This document shows positions 27,501-42,500 of a stretch of 64,000 nucleotides of DNA, one piece after another. The number at the start of each line of letters is the position of its first letter. Position 1 is the first letter of the stretch. The position numbers and the translations under genes are program-made. Source of the DNA: Lates calcarifer. Its lineage: Eukaryota; Chordata; Actinopteri; Centropomidae. The notes beneath the pieces are model-generated. The model searched no databases. It worked only from the letters and a program-made list of their open reading frames with translations, and was not told the DNA's origin. The stretch spans positions 15,909,087-15,973,086 of the forward strand of contig NC_066856.1 in assembly GCF_001640805.2 (NCBI RefSeq), written 5' to 3'.

Positions 27501-28497
27501 TAACAGTGTTCCTTGGCTGAGTACAAGTACTAAAAAGGCTATAACTTTGAAGAATCCTGCTAAAATCTTTTCTTAGCTTCAGTTAAACATTAGAGGCACA
27601 TTAGAAACACACATCATAACTGATGTTATGAACAGGAGCAATGATTACAGCAAGCAAAATCTGTTTCAGTGTTCATATGGGCACCTGACTGCTGTTTCAA
27701 AACAGACTTAAAAACAAGTGAACTTAATTTTGATCTGACAACCTCTTTTTCTTCCTGCAGGCTGCTCCAAGGTGACATGTATCAGCCTTACCCCAGAGGC
27801 CTCGCTCCAGCTGTCCCCTCTGCATGGCCAGCAGATTTCCATTCACTACCTAGACATGACCGATTGCTTTTCCCTCGAGGATGAGGGCTTGCGAACTATC
27901 GCCTCCCACTGCCCCCGCCTGACACATCTGTATTTGCGCCGCTGCACCAGACTGACAGATGAAGCCTTGCGCCACCTGGCTCTCCACTGCCCCTCAATAA
28001 GGGAGCTTAGTCTCAGTGACTGCCGCTTGGTAGGGGATTTCGGCCTGCGTGAAGTCGCCCGGCTGGAGGGCTGCCTGCGCTACCTGAGTGTGGCCCACTG
28101 CACCCGCATTACAGATGTTGGCATGCGCTATGTGGCTCGCTACTGCCCAAGACTGCGCTACTTGAATGCGAGGGGTTGCGAGGGGCTGACAGATCACGGC
28201 CTGGGACACTTGGCCAGGAGCTGTCCCAAACTCAAGTCTCTGGATGTGGGTAAATGCCCGCTGGTGTCAGACAGTGGGCTGGAGCAGCTGGCCATGTACT
28301 GCCAAGGCCTGAGGCGAGTGAGCCTCAGAGCCTGCGAGAGTGTAACAGGCAGAGGACTCAAAGCTCTGGCAGCCAACTGCTGTGAGCTGCAGCTTCTTAA
28401 CGTGCAGGACTGCGAGGTGTCGCCAGAGGCCCTGCGGTTTGTCAGACGCCACTGCCGGCGCTGTGTCATCGAGCACACAAACCCGGCTTTTTACTGA
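6512..28497 (+). CDS. fbxl7: F-box and leucine-rich repeat protein 7
   Basis: Substrate receptor of an SCF (Skp1-Cul1-F-box) E3 ubiquitin ligase; known mammalian substrates include Aurora A and survivin. Four coding exons join in phase: 6512-6548, 10988-11077, 26118-26735 and 27761-28497, giving 493 residues, close to the human protein (491). Exon 1 begins [13 protein letters not shown], the invariant FBXL7 N-terminus, so the start is secure. Residues about 60-112 are Ser/Pro-rich and poorly conserved. The F-box is at about 115-160 ([19 protein letters not shown], then [13 protein letters not shown]). About a dozen cysteine-containing leucine-rich repeats follow to the C-terminus, with recurring C..L..L.L..C..LTD.GL spacing. 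The end is [11 protein letters not shown]; human ends in Phe. Introns are 4.4, 15.0 and 1.0 kb. Nothing indicates decay. Confidence 0.97.
6549..10987 (+). other. fbxl7: fbxl7 intron 1
   Basis: The donor GTAAGT follows the 12-codon first exon, and the acceptor is CCCTGCAG. Apart from the perfect hairpin at 10413-10464, I saw no exon, RNA gene or long repeat. Open frames here are short and lack splice context. Confidence 0.7.
10413..10464. repeat. Perfect 23-bp inverted repeat (hairpin)
   Basis: The left arm 10413-10435 (starts TTTGATGTGGCAC) is the exact reverse complement of the right arm 10442-10464, with the six-base loop GTACAG between them. There is no mismatch in 23 pairs, and pairing does not extend beyond either end. 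It lies in fbxl7 intron 1, about 520 bases before exon 2. As RNA on either strand it would form a very stable stem. Such perfection points to a recent origin, for example template switching at replication or a young foldback element, rather than to an old conserved miRNA. Confidence 0.9.
13390..13440. repeat. Degenerate CA/ACAC simple repeat
   Basis: Interrupted run of AC/CA dinucleotides with ATGCACGT and TATTC interruptions, inside fbxl7 intron 2. An old, decayed microsatellite. Confidence 0.6.
16506..16546. repeat. GAG/GGA trinucleotide purine tract
   Basis: Almost pure purine tract of repeated GAG/AGG units within fbxl7 intron 2. It creates artificial poly-Ser or poly-Leu frames on the opposite strand and an Arg-rich frame on this one, none of which has other support as coding sequence. 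Confidence 0.75.
17410..17725 (+). repeat. Dispersed teleost repeat (ACAGTTTGACATTTTG family)
   Basis: Begins near AACAGTTTGACATTTTG, continues with GGGGGAAACAGCTAGCCTG and TTACTAATTAACACTATC, and ends with a TTCTATCACTTCTTTT / GATGTCAGCATGCTA segment. I recognise this order of words as a high-copy, non-coding repeat common in percomorph genomes. A reverse-oriented relative sits at 42370-42562. The right-hand words recur at 48400-48480 and 49430-49510, so this interval may join two elements. Its transposon class is not clear to me. Confidence 0.65.
20351..20463. mobile_element. Small foldback (MITE-like) element
   Basis: The left arm 20351-20380 (ends AACTCAAGGTC) and right arm about 20434-20463 (starts GGACCTTGAGTGGGGAT) are imperfect inverted repeats of about 29 bases flanking about 53 bases. 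The size and terminal inverted repeats fit a miniature inverted-repeat element. No target-site duplication could be assigned with confidence. Confidence 0.55.
20600..20840 (-). mobile_element. Tc1/mariner-type transposon relic
   Basis: On the minus strand, 20738-20785 encodes [15 protein letters not shown], which matches the signature around the last catalytic acidic residue of Tc1/mariner (DD34E) transposases. The flanking frame is short and full of stops elsewhere, and the N-terminal DNA-binding part is absent. An inactive fragment in fbxl7 intron 2; its limits are approximate. Confidence 0.65.
23830..24160 (+). other. CpG-rich open stretch in fbxl7 intron 2, unassigned
   Basis: GC- and CpG-rich compared with the surrounding intron. 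It contains an 85-codon open frame at 23895-24152 (starts [15 protein letters not shown], ends SSSDEEAQ). A second forward frame is also open for about 80 codons and rich in Ala and Ser. I recognise no protein family in either. It could be an intronic promoter or alternative exon, a retrocopy fragment, or simply a CpG-rich island in which stops are rare. No convincing splice acceptor and donor pair was found. Confidence 0.3.
24570..24915 (+). repeat. Dispersed teleost repeat
   Basis: Two nearly parallel phrases, AACATTCCACTAATTTTACAC and GGAATTCCACCTGATTTTACAC, are followed by TTTTTGTGGCTCCACAGG, TTGGCTATGTAGTGATAGC and GCATTATGGGTAATGTAGG. The TTGGCTATGTAGTGATAGC word is shared, exactly or nearly, with repeats at 48580 and 49617, and reversed at 49370. 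The repeat-family assignment rests on this internal sharing plus recollection of common fish repeats. Confidence 0.55.
26736..27760 (+). other. fbxl7: fbxl7 intron 3
   Basis: Begins GTAAAA after the codon start for the SGC motif of the leucine-rich repeats, and ends CTTCCTGCAG. No other feature was seen. Confidence 0.75.
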
Positions 28498-29210
28498 GGG
28501 CGGGGAGCTCTTGGACTGGTCCTCTGACAAGTGGATGTTCTAATATTCCTGCTATGGTGTTGGCAGAGTTCAGCGGCTCATGTGTCAGGACTGGTTGAAA
28601 ACTGGTGTGCAATACTGGCCAGAATTTGTCTTTTTAAAATCCGCTTAGTGGCTGTTAATGCTGTCCTTTGAAAATACTTCAATAGAATGTATTTAACATA
28701 TTTATCTGTAAAAAGGCAGAGAAGTACAGTATTTCAATATATTACTTTTTTCCATCATCACAGTTTGCATTGTAACAACATGCTACAACACTGAGCACTG
28801 GGTACAGTACATTTAAAAGCATTGTAATATATTTTATTTTTAAGTTCATCATCACCTTAAGGCCCTGAGTCATAATCATAATCATTCATTACTGCATCTA
28901 TTTATAAACAGCAAGTTAAACCACTAAGAATGTAGCCACAAAGCAGCAACAAAGCAGATCTGGTGATTTCAAATATACTCAGTTTCACCTTCCTTTATGT
29001 TGTGTGCATATGCACTTTATGCAATTGTACTGACAATCACTTCAACTGAGCTCAAAGTGTCATATTTCAGATTTTGTCAAGAATATTTCTGTTAATTAAT
29101 TATTAGCCGATGCCAAATAGAAACAAACTGTTATGGGACCATTGTTGAAAAATAAACAAGAACACATTGCTGCTATAACTGTGCCAATAAAATTCTTCTA
29201 AAAATCCTCC
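28498..29210 (+). terminator. fbxl7: fbxl7 3' UTR and poly(A) signals
   Basis: AT-rich untranslated sequence after the fbxl7 TGA. Canonical AATAAA hexamers at 29151-29156 and 29186-29191 are the first plausible pair of poly(A) signals, implying a 3' UTR of about 0.7 kb. Confidence 0.55.
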
Positions 29211-30127
29211 TCCAACGACTGTTAGTGTTTTACTCAACCCCTCATTACTGTCTCAAAAGATTTAAGTCTACACATGTAAGGTAACTGAGAATATCTAAGA
29301 ATACCACGTATGGGTTTGTAAAAGGGTGTGTTACCCTTTAAGGGCTGGAGTTTGTGGGTTCAAAGGGCAGAGTGCAAAAAGAGGGAAAAGGTGCTTCCTG
29401 CTGTCATGCTATTGGTTTAAATCAGCCTGTTGTCTAAACTGGCATGGAATTAGACTCACCTGTGTCCTCCTCAAAAGGTATCTGCACATACTTCTACACT
29501 TTGCACTTTAGCTGTGAGATATGCTGGAATTAGGGAGAGAGGTTTAAGATTGTTTATGAGTTGTTACTGATGCAGTTAAATTTTCTGTATTAAAAAACAT
29601 GGTGACTGGTGAACTTGATTGGGGTTTGTGTTATCTACACATCACTATGGGAATCCTTCTCCCCCTGTTCTTGATTCTTGTGCTCCTGCAGTGTTCCCAA
29701 ACTCAAGCAGGCAAATATATCACATAATCACAACATGAAGCAAAACAAGAAGATCTCCAAACAGATCGGAGCTGCTAATAAATAAATTTAGACTTTCTCA
29801 AGTTGTGCTGTTTCAAGGAAATATGCAGCTGTGAACACAGTTTTGTAATGAGGAATTTGTATGAGGATATTAAAGGACAGTGAGGGGTGCAAAGCAGCAG
29901 GTGGAAGAGTAGTATTAGTAGTATCTGTTTACAGCTTCTCTATAGTGTTTTATATAAGATACCAATATGGAGCATTTTTCTGTCCATTACCTCATATTAT
30001 CTTTTCCTAGGTGACTCTAGTCACTTTCAGCTTTTCACCAGTAGAGGTCACCAGAGGTCTATAATTTCTATATGAAGCTTAAACATCAGGTGAGACTGAT
30101 TTTATCAGTTATATTTCCCTCTTGCAG
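29211..30127. other. Intergenic stretch, nothing recognised
   Basis: Between the fbxl7 3' end and the carboxylesterase relic. I looked for 5' carboxylesterase exons, especially the catalytic GESAGG segment, and found none. Confidence 0.5.
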
Positions 30128-31099
30128 GTGATCACCAGTTCGACTGTGAGAGCAGCAACTTGTCCAGCATACCAAAGGAGGAAATAAGGTACAACACACA
30201 TCCACCTCATCAGTGTGAGAGTGCTTTCTCAAGTCTGACTCATAACTGTCAGAAACAGTATTTCTGACTCTTGTTTCTTCAGTATCGATGGTGGTGACTG
30301 ATCACAGACCAGCTGGACAAAGCTAAATATAACTGCTAACCGCATTATATCATATTAGTCGTTCAATTTTAAAATCTCTTATGGCCATTAAATTTTGAAC
30401 TTGTCATGCGGAGATACGGAATCGCAACACACTGAGATTTTTTGCAAATTTTTGGCTCCGTCCATTGATGATACATTCCTGAACGGCCCTCCTGAGAACA
30501 TTTTGAAGAACAAGGAATTCCAGAAAGTTCCTACGCTAATAGGAGTGAGCAGTCATGAGTTTGGATGGACGGTCCCACAGGTAAACACCCACAACCCTTT
30601 TTGCTAGCAGTTTGCTAGCACTAACTTTCACAGGCTAATAATAGTAATACAGTGAATATATACATCAATTTCAACATTTCCTGTATGTATCAATAGCCTT
30701 ATTATGTTTGTCTGCTTGATAACATATTGTATCTACTTGCCATTAGCTAATAGGCTCTCCGGGGTGAGATCAACATGTTTTTTCTCTCTCGTTTAAGTAA
30801 CAGCCCTTCCATTTTACTCTTTATTTACCCAACTGCAGAAAAGACTCAACATACATGTCATTCAGTTTGGTTTATATTCACAATAAATTAACAAAAAACA
30901 GGAATATTATATGGTAACAAACACTTCATACATTCATAAATATACTGTCAGAATAAATGTTTCTATATACATTTTCTCAGACTACCTCTATCCTCCCTCT
31001 CTAACAGGCCTCAGGTGCAAATAAACTAATATCGAATGAATACCTGCAGCAAAATGACTTCAGAGAACACAGGGACGCTTTGACCGTGATACTGTGCAG
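30128..31099 (+). pseudogene. Carboxylesterase (CES-type) gene relic
   Basis: Three exon-like remnants lie in the order expected for vertebrate carboxylesterases, serine hydrolases of the endoplasmic reticulum lumen. 30128-30188 has good AG and GT borders and encodes a CESSNLSSIPKEEI-like piece, resembling the segment ending in an acidic KTEEEI helix. 30437-30580 encodes DDTFLNGPPENILKNKEF and then VPTLIGVSSHEFGW, the most diagnostic match. 31008-31099 encodes NEYLQQNDFREHRDAL. The first two pieces do not join in frame. The oxyanion-hole and GESAGG exons upstream and the catalytic-His exons downstream are missing. This looks like a truncated, decayed copy, although an intact gene with unrecognised exons cannot be fully excluded. 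Confidence 0.6.
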
Positions 31100-31690
31100 G
31101 TGTGCCTGTGAATGTCTGAGTTTCAGCACCTTTGATGCACGGTAAGACAAGACCCAGTTTCGTTGGAGCAGAACCTATAATGATGTTTTGTTTTTTCCTT
31201 TTGTACTGGATATACTGTAGTTACAGGTACTGTAAATGGGCATCTCTCATTCTTTTGTCACCTTTTGATGAACATTATCCACGTTTATAGTGTTTGGGTT
31301 GTGCAATAGCTGATAACTCCCTCAGGACCTGTGTCACAAGAGGAGGAGGAGGGACTGAGTAAAGTCAGTATGGCTTATATTGCAAACTTTGCACACACTG
31401 GGTAGAGTATTTATACTGTCACTGTGAGTGCATCCAGAGACTCACACTTTTTATTTCTTTCCCCGCTGATGGGTCACTGAATGGGCCGGACTGGAGGAGT
31501 GGCCTCGTTATTGTGGTGAAAAGCTGAATCTACAGCAGACAGCCGATCCAGGACAGTAACAGAACAGGACCTGCTTCCTCAACGTTGGCCCGTATAGCCA
31601 TCGTACTCTCTGAGAGAGACCTCCATAAAGTGCAGCAAAATTTTGTCACACAAAGAGTGATGAAATTGGATTCCACAGTTTATCAAGCGT
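31100..31690. other. Gap between carboxylesterase relic and TNIP gene, with TNIP poly(A) signal
   Basis: Mostly the 3' UTR of the minus-strand TNIP gene. TTTATT at 31450-31455 reads AATAAA on the minus strand, about 240 bases beyond the TNIP stop codon. No further carboxylesterase exon was recognised here. Confidence 0.45.
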
Positions 31691-34993
<3,303 letters not shown>

Positions 34994-35110
34994 GTGCAGA
35001 TCTCTCGTTAAAACCGTGATTTGACGCAGAGTCTCGCTCTAGTTATACCGAGGATCCCGTGTGACGTGGTAAAACCAGCATTGTCCAATCAGTTCTCGGG
35101 ATTCCCTCAC
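34994..35110 (-). promoter_or_regulatory. tnip3: Presumed promoter and leader of the TNIP gene
   Basis: Immediately upstream of the TNIP start codon. It contains several CpGs, a GTGACGTGG motif near 35060 and a CCAAT box on the plus strand near 35086 (ATTGG in gene orientation). Placement is by position and motif only. Confidence 0.35.
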
Positions 35111-38100
35111 CGTGCAGTCACTAGAGGAAAGGAAAGTACAACCAGTTGATCAACACCCCGAGCGGTAATAAACGATGTTTATGGTTATGAATCGATGACT
35201 AAGTGAAAAATCTGTCTTTACACTGCAAAAAATGTCACGATGAGTTTCGAGCCTCATCTTTACTCAGGATGTTTATTTTAATGTTATAGTTGGATGACTT
35301 TTCTTAGTCGGTTCCCTTTAATAATTTGATTTTCTTAACTTTATTTTATTGTTTTAAATGGATTTTTTTCATAATAATTTATAATAAATAAAGATGTAAT
35401 TAATAAAAACAGAAATACCTTAGAAATACAGACAAAACAACCAAAAATGAATTAATAAGTATTTTTTAATGAATGAAAGTGCATGAATAAAATTAAACAA
35501 CTAAAACTATAAGAAATAATAAGAAAAATAAAAACAACTTCAATTTGTACTAGTATGGGTCTGAGGTAATTATTATTATTATTTTTAATTACAGTTTTAA
35601 CATTTCAATACTCGTCTAAATCAAGTGAAATTGAAACAAATTAAGATTTAATAAATATAAAATGCAGTAAATGTATATTTAATCTACTTTTGGAGATGCA
35701 CAGTTAATATTTTTTACAGTGTGCAGCCTGCAGTTTGACGCTGCATGGGAACATGTCTGTGCCGCTTCTGAGTGTTTTTTAACTTCCTGGGTGAGTTAAA
35801 CGATGCGCACACTCAAAATCCGGAAAACGTTCTTAAGTCGCTAATATCGAGATGAAACTATCCACAAAAACGTATGGGCTGCGGGTTATGGGAAAGTCAC
35901 ACATCACGCAGGCTTATCATCTTACACAATCTACTTAGTCTTTTCTCAAAGGTGTTGACTCAGAGCGGGCTTGTTTCAGGGAAGAAGGAGAGGGGAAAAC
36001 ACGCCGCTGATCCTCCCCCAGTAACCGACAGTCAGTGCAGGGGACGCAGCCCGCGGCCACTCATTTACTCTGTCACACAGAAATTTTTTATTACTGTCGC
36101 TTATTTTCCATATTTACACATTTATGAAGCTGTGAGACACCCTAATCTTCCCTTAGAGACTGGTTTAATGCAGGATCATCCTTCTTACCAAGAAAGTCAA
36201 AACCACCTGGTGCTCAAATGGTTAAAAGTGGTTCCCCTTAGTGACACTTTTCACACCAAAACAACCAGTTTTAATACTTTTTGCAGTGATTATGTGTATG
36301 GATTTTTTATTGTTGAAGTGGGAGCTTCCACATCCATTAATTCCAGTAGATGTTGTGAATATTCCCGCAGGGTTTTCTGGGAACCATTTTCTTTTTTCAA
36401 AAGACAAAAATTAAATAAAAAGTCCTTCCCCTAAAAGTATGTTTTTTTGTTATTGTCAGGTGACAATCAAAAACATCTCAGCTCATATTGTCATTATTCT
36501 CAGAGGAACAAACTCGTGGTTGTTTTCTCTGTCTTTACATCAGTTTGCATCTCCTTGTGGTCGTTTTTTTTCTCTTTGTAGTTGTTTTGTGTTTCTTTCT
36601 GATTGTTTTGCATCACTGAATGGCTGCTTTGTGTCTCTTTGATGTCACTTCTGCGTCTCTTTGTAGCTTATCTGTGCCTCCTTGTGGTCATCGTGCAAAT
36701 TCCTTGAGGTCGTTTGGTGTCTTTTTGTGTCAAAGAAGCTAAGGTCCAGGGGAAGCCTGACTCCTTTGACCTCTGGGCCTGTGCCCAGCAGGCCCATTCA
36801 ATAATCCATCTATGGCTACAGAAAATATGTTACCGTCTCAGTAGCTAATTTAACTTCTGACGTGTTTGTTGGAGACTGTACATCCATTACATTATGTTAA
36901 CCATCCAGAGTGACTTACAGTTTTGGACACATGGACAGGAGGAACCAGAAACCTTATTTACACCTGCCACAACCCATCCATTTTTTTACCTGTCTTATCC
37001 TGTGCAGGGTTATTATGGGTCGGAGCTTATTGCAGTTCACATTGGAGATGATGGTGGGGCAGTCCCTGGGCAGGTTTGCCTGTCATAGCTGACATACAGT
37101 ATATAGACAGATATTTCCACTCAGGTTTACACATCTGTAGGTCTTTGGACTATCGGAGGAAATTCACAAACATGGAAAGCTTGATTTATAGGATTATTTG
37201 CCTCTCGCCCAGTTGTGCTTTCCATTCGCTCATCCTACCTGAAATCCAATCAGACTTGGCTAAATGTACACTTTCTGCCTTGTACTAAATGCCTGGATGA
37301 CAGTCAGTGGTACACCCATAGCTGGATAACCCCCACATTTTTTACTATACTTGTCATAGTCATGGTCCCATGGTGATTTGATTTAACACGAATTAATTCT
37401 GAAATGTGCAACAAGTCAGCAGGAAACTGAAACTTCGGCTAGATTTGGACACAGGAATCCCCTTTGAGAGAGAGCGTCAAGATCATGTAATAACATTAAA
37501 TAACTTCAAGGAAACTGTACTTGAGTGATGCATAATATGAAATAAATTTTCTGCAAAATTAGCACAAACAAATTCAGTGTAGCTGCCCACTCTGCCCATT
37601 TGGTAATGTAGCTTTGGGTAAACCCATAGTCAGGCTTGACTAAGACTATACCTACAAATTTTAACAACTGAAATGGGGCAAACAAGTTTCTCCTTGGTCT
37701 GAAGATAGTCCAGATGGGTAAACTATTGACAAAACCATGTGAATTATGTAAGCTTGCTTCAAAACTACCATTAACCTTCTTGGCAAATGAAAAATCTCAG
37801 GTAAAGTGTGATGTGTGAGCCAGTTTATGAACAGTCATTGTTGTGGTTAAAAGGGGACAATTTGAAGGAGTTTCTCGAGTTCTTGACATTTTTTCTTCTG
37901 CTCTCGAAACACCTTTGTTATTGTCTTAAAAGTGCTATGAAAAGATAATCTTTTGTAGTCTGGGGTGAGTGGCAGTGACTCAAACCGTGACAGTGTTTAC
38001 CGACATTACAGTGTTTCTCACAGTACCCCATGTTGTGGTTTTACAGAAGGGGCCTTCTTCATGTAACACCTGTGCAGTGAGAACCCCGAACGTCTCTTCC

Positions 38101-39270
38101 CAGCACCGGCACAGCCTTGTTTACGGTACGTGTGACACAGCAGCAAGTCACTAGAAGGGAAAGAAGAGGTTTTAGTGCGCTTGATGAGCCTCCTTCTTCC
38201 TGCCACAACTTTCTCGCTCTTCAAGATTCACAGTCACACTCTGCTCTTTAAGTTCCTGCCTGTGTCATCGTCCACACGCCTTTGGTTCACACACAGATAG
38301 ATAAGACATTTTGTGGCCTACACCTACAAATATAAAACCAGAAGAAGGTTTGATTTTTTTATGAGCACTTTCTATTCTGTTGAGTGGTTTAGTGGTTTTG
38401 CATATTTACATACACCTTAGTCTAACATTAGGGAGCAGGTTTGAGTTTCACCGGAACCAAAAAAGAAACTAAAAATGATGTGTTTAGCAGAAATACAACT
38501 AAAATCATCACCTGAGCAAATGTGTACTAAGTCGTACATGTATTAGATGTTAGGTTACATTTCATTTATAATCCAAAATAGTTTTTGTTGTGTGGTCTGA
38601 TTATTGCAGAGAAAGTTAAACTCAGGGCAGTTATGACCATTTTTAGCTTCAGTTTCCATTAGTTTCCAGTGAAAATGCAACTTAATCGCTCTCTCTTTAA
38701 AAAAAAAAAAAATCTAAATCAAACGAGGAGATGCTTAAAAAAAGACTTCTTGGAATCATGCTTTACTTTCAGATAATATATTTTACAAGTTTACAATGTC
38801 AGTATTTGACCATTGTCATTTCACATCTGTCACATAACTGCATGATCTATCAGATTGATCATAGATAGATTTTAGATAGATAGATCTTTTTCTCATCAAA
38901 GATGCTGTTAATCATTATCAAACACAAATAATAATTTCTCAACATATTCTAACACCTTATTTAAAGATATTTAAAGATTTTCAAGCAACATCAGCCGTAA
39001 GACTTAATTTGATAGTACTTCCCCTTTAATCCTCAATATTATAAAGAAAGAAGAATAAAGAATCAATCAAGAATAATCAATATTATATTCAGTATACACA
39101 TATATTACAATAATATAAAAAATTCAAATACTCAAAACACTTTTATTTCAAAATATTGTAAATTCTTTTGACAGCGGGCAGGAGTAAGATTGTTAGTTGA
39201 ATGCAACTGGACAGCAGCACTGGTGTTATATCCTACAGTACATGACACATGTAACCTCCCCCTCACACCC
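35111..39270. other. Intergenic stretch between the TNIP gene and cd38
   Basis: Very AT-rich at 35200-35720. A degenerate tandem repeat lies at 36515-36735. A 186-codon open frame at 35874-36434 has no recognisable family and no coding signature beyond its length. No gene was identified in the remainder. Confidence 0.5.
36515..36735. repeat. Degenerate minisatellite-like repeat (TTTGTGTCTCTTTGTGGTCG)
   Basis: Several diverged copies of a unit of about 25 bases built from words such as TCTCTTTGTAG, CTCCTTGTGGTC and TTTTGTGTCTTTCT. This T/G-rich tandem pattern is common in fish genomes. The copies are too diverged to define an exact period by eye. Confidence 0.6.
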
Positions 39271-39278
39271 TGAAACAA

Positions 39279-39284
39279 TTTATT
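39279..39284 (-). terminator. cd38: Candidate poly(A) signal of cd38
   Basis: TTTATT on the plus strand reads AATAAA on the minus strand, about 245 bases past the cd38 stop codon. Confidence 0.4.
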
Positions 39285-39527
39285 ACAAAATACAGTGGTG
39301 TGTTGTCATATTGTAAAAATGTCTTAATGACATTTTATGCAAAAAGACCCATTTCATATTCAGTCAAACTGGCCCCCAGGTATGAAAAGAATTAAATCTA
39401 TGAAATACAAATATAGAGCACATTATGTGATTCACAAAGACTTGTCAGGAAAGAAAACAAACTCTAGACAAATATTCTTTATAGCTGGTTATTGTTGAGA
39501 CTTGTGTGACATTATAATCTGACATTT

Positions 39528-42500
39528 TCACCAACAGGCACCGCATGGTTTCTCTGGATTAGAGCTGCACTCCTGGATCTGAGATCTACGACAGAAAGAA
39601 GCAGAATAACACCAGGTCAGCACACTGACACAAAACAAAAACATACATGTGATCTTTGTGTCTCACAGACACATGCTCTACTTACTCTGCCACTTCCTTG
39701 CAGTTATATTTAATTCCTTCATCCAGCTCTTTCTGTAAGTCTTTTAACGATGCATTTGTACAGTTTGTGCTAATAAATAAACAAATTATACATGTTAGGT
39801 AATTTTTCCTTGTGTAGGGTATTATGTACTTGTTACTTACAGAATTTACATGTGTGTTGCAAAAGTCTTAATGTTACACTTACACAGTGCTCTCCTGTGT
39901 GACCAGAACAACATTCAGGCTTCTCATCATGGTGGAGTTAAACCTTTTAACTTCAATGCTGGCAAAAATACTGGACAGCAGAGATAAAAGAGCATAACTT
40001 AGAGGGATTTCATAAATTCACCTGAAAAGGAGATGGCAAAAATTCTCAAATCATGAGCCAATATTTCAAAATCACAGAAGATTACTTTGATAAATGTGAT
40101 TTTGTAAATTCAGTATTTACAATATAACATAAGATAGTATAGTATAAATAGTAAAACTAATTATTCGCTGCATAAGAGTAGAGAATTTGTGGCACAATTG
40201 TCCAGCAGGGGGCAGGAAAGAATGCAGCTGTGCTGTGATTTACAACAAAGGCAAAGAAACTGACAGGAACCTAATCCATTATCATAGAATAAATCTCCCT
40301 GCAGACAGTCTGCTAAAAAAATAGGAAAAGGATATGCATGACAGGAGTAGTATTCATGAAAGGAGTTAAGAGGTGGAAGCAAATTGTGAAACAGCAGAGA
40401 ATAAGCACCACATAATTGTTTTCCACAAAAGTCATAAAGTTGTCAACACAAGCAGTGCAGAGCAGCGTACCTTGTGGGACTGAACGGGGTGGTGATGGAT
40501 CCATTTAGCATTGCCGTAACATCACCACAGGCCACATCTGCAAACTACGCACATGAAGAGGATGTAAAAGAAAAAAGCGCCTCAGATTTAGACCACAAAC
40601 CCATCATTCACCTCGCCATAAAAAGAAAGATTTTGAGGAAACACTGTCAGGCTGTCAAGTTGCTTTAACTAGTTTTATTCCCTCCTGTAAAGAACATGTG
40701 TGATTCATACAACAGCTGTGCATCTACTCACAATAAACTGAACTGGATCTATCCAGTTCACATTGCTAGCAATTCTCTTCTCAAAATGGACAAAATGTTA
40801 TTACAAAGGTGGAGGAGGTGGTGTTACACTATTTCTTTTTTGGTCACTGCAACAACTAAAGCAATTAGAATGAAACTAAAAATGAATAAACATACAGTCA
40901 ATGTTACACTGAAATGTGGGAATTCCTTATTTAGAAAAATTACTTCATACTTTACAAGCTTATTTTATGGAACACAGACTGTGTGCTTTTACTACGAAGT
41001 GAGAAGTTTAGAGTTTGTTTCCTGGTATTCACTCTGCAAGTGTCTGGTACAGTTTGGAAAACAGTTGGCTTGACAACCAGTTTGGCAGCACTGTGCAGCA
41101 GCTGACAGGTAAAACCACAAATCAGGTTTGTGTGCAGCAGTCCTCGACAATATAATTTTAGCCAGTATCAACTGATTTTCTATTGTCTTTATTCTGTAGA
41201 AAAAAATATCTGTTTGTATTCTTTACCTCATGGTACAAATTTTCAGCAGTATTCTCAACAGCTGAAAATCTCGTCTTTGATGACCTCTAGTGGTTGTAGT
41301 TGTCATCTGGCTGCAGGTTGGTTAGGTGTGGTTACAGGTGCAACAGGGCAAACAACAGGGCTTTCAGATCTGTCTTAAAACAACCAGCAGATCTCCCTAT
41401 TCCTCCTGTTCATACTGGTCATTAACAGATCAATTCCTGTGCACCTCCAGTGTAAGTGGTAGGAAACTAAATACACAATCTTTTTCTGAGACTAAACAGT
41501 TTGAGGCTTTAAAAGGGAAACACAAAGAGAAAATTCTGTTAATTTGCCTTGCTGCTCATTTTAAGGAAACACCTGTGTATATTAAACTGACGTCAAGGTC
41601 AGATTTGCTTCACATCAGCTGTTTAGCTGCTGTACTTTGCTAAAGATGCCAGCAGAAGCTCAAGTGAATCTGTGAGGGCTCCTCTGAATGAGTGGGTTGC
41701 TGCTACTTGCTCAGGAGAGAGCTACACAATGTGGCTCCATGGAGACCGACACAAAGCCTCATTGATGAAGAACCAGGCAGAGCTGACCTTTTCTTTTCTC
41801 CTCACCATCATAATCACTAATACACAGGAGAGATTTGCTGCACCTCATGTTCCACATATGTTATTTAAACCAAAGGGCCTGTTGCATTTTTTTTGTAGGA
41901 ACAAGTGAATTCTTGTTGATAACTTACAGCAGCTGAGGCTCTGTTCCAAAATGAGCGGACAGGGTTGTTGCTGCAGTCTGTCCAACCTGGGCAGCCGGCT
42001 GTGAATGTTTCTAGAACAACACACAAACACACATTCGGACCTTTCTTGCTTTCAAAGTAACTGGTAGGAGTTTGTTTTGGTGAGCTGCCACATAAAGCAA
42101 AACAGGGTGTCACATTGCCACAATAGTAAAAAAATAAATAAAAAATTATCCATGGTAAAACAATAAAACCTTTATGCCAGAGTTGCCACAATAGCAGGTG
42201 TTACACACTGATTACATAACTTGCCCACCAGCCCCATCATATTTTCATGTATGAGCAGTAGTGCCCGCGTTTATTAGATAAAAAACTGTCATTTGTAAAA
42301 TACTAGTTATCAATACTTTTACAAACTGAAAGTGTCTGACTAACAAGACTAACAACACCGTGAGGTTCCCAGACAAGAGACTAAAGAAAGTTGCTATGCC
42401 CAGCCAGGCTAGCTGGTTCCAGCCTTAATGCTAAGCTAAGCTAATCAGCTGTTGTTGGTAGCTTCATACTTCATACAGACATACATGTCAGTGGTATCAA

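Noticed and set aside
27994..28530. Antisense frames over fbxl7 exon 4
   Set aside because: Shadows of the GC-rich leucine-rich-repeat exon; no independent support.
35874..36434. 186-codon ATG-initiated open frame upstream of the TNIP gene
   Set aside because: No recognisable domain, composition like random AT-rich DNA, and no splice or conservation evidence; length alone is not convincing in 64 kb.
36515..36735. Tandem repeated words that might suggest a CRISPR-like array
   Set aside because: The units are degenerate, have no unique spacers of regular length, and the genome is vertebrate; it is a decayed minisatellite.
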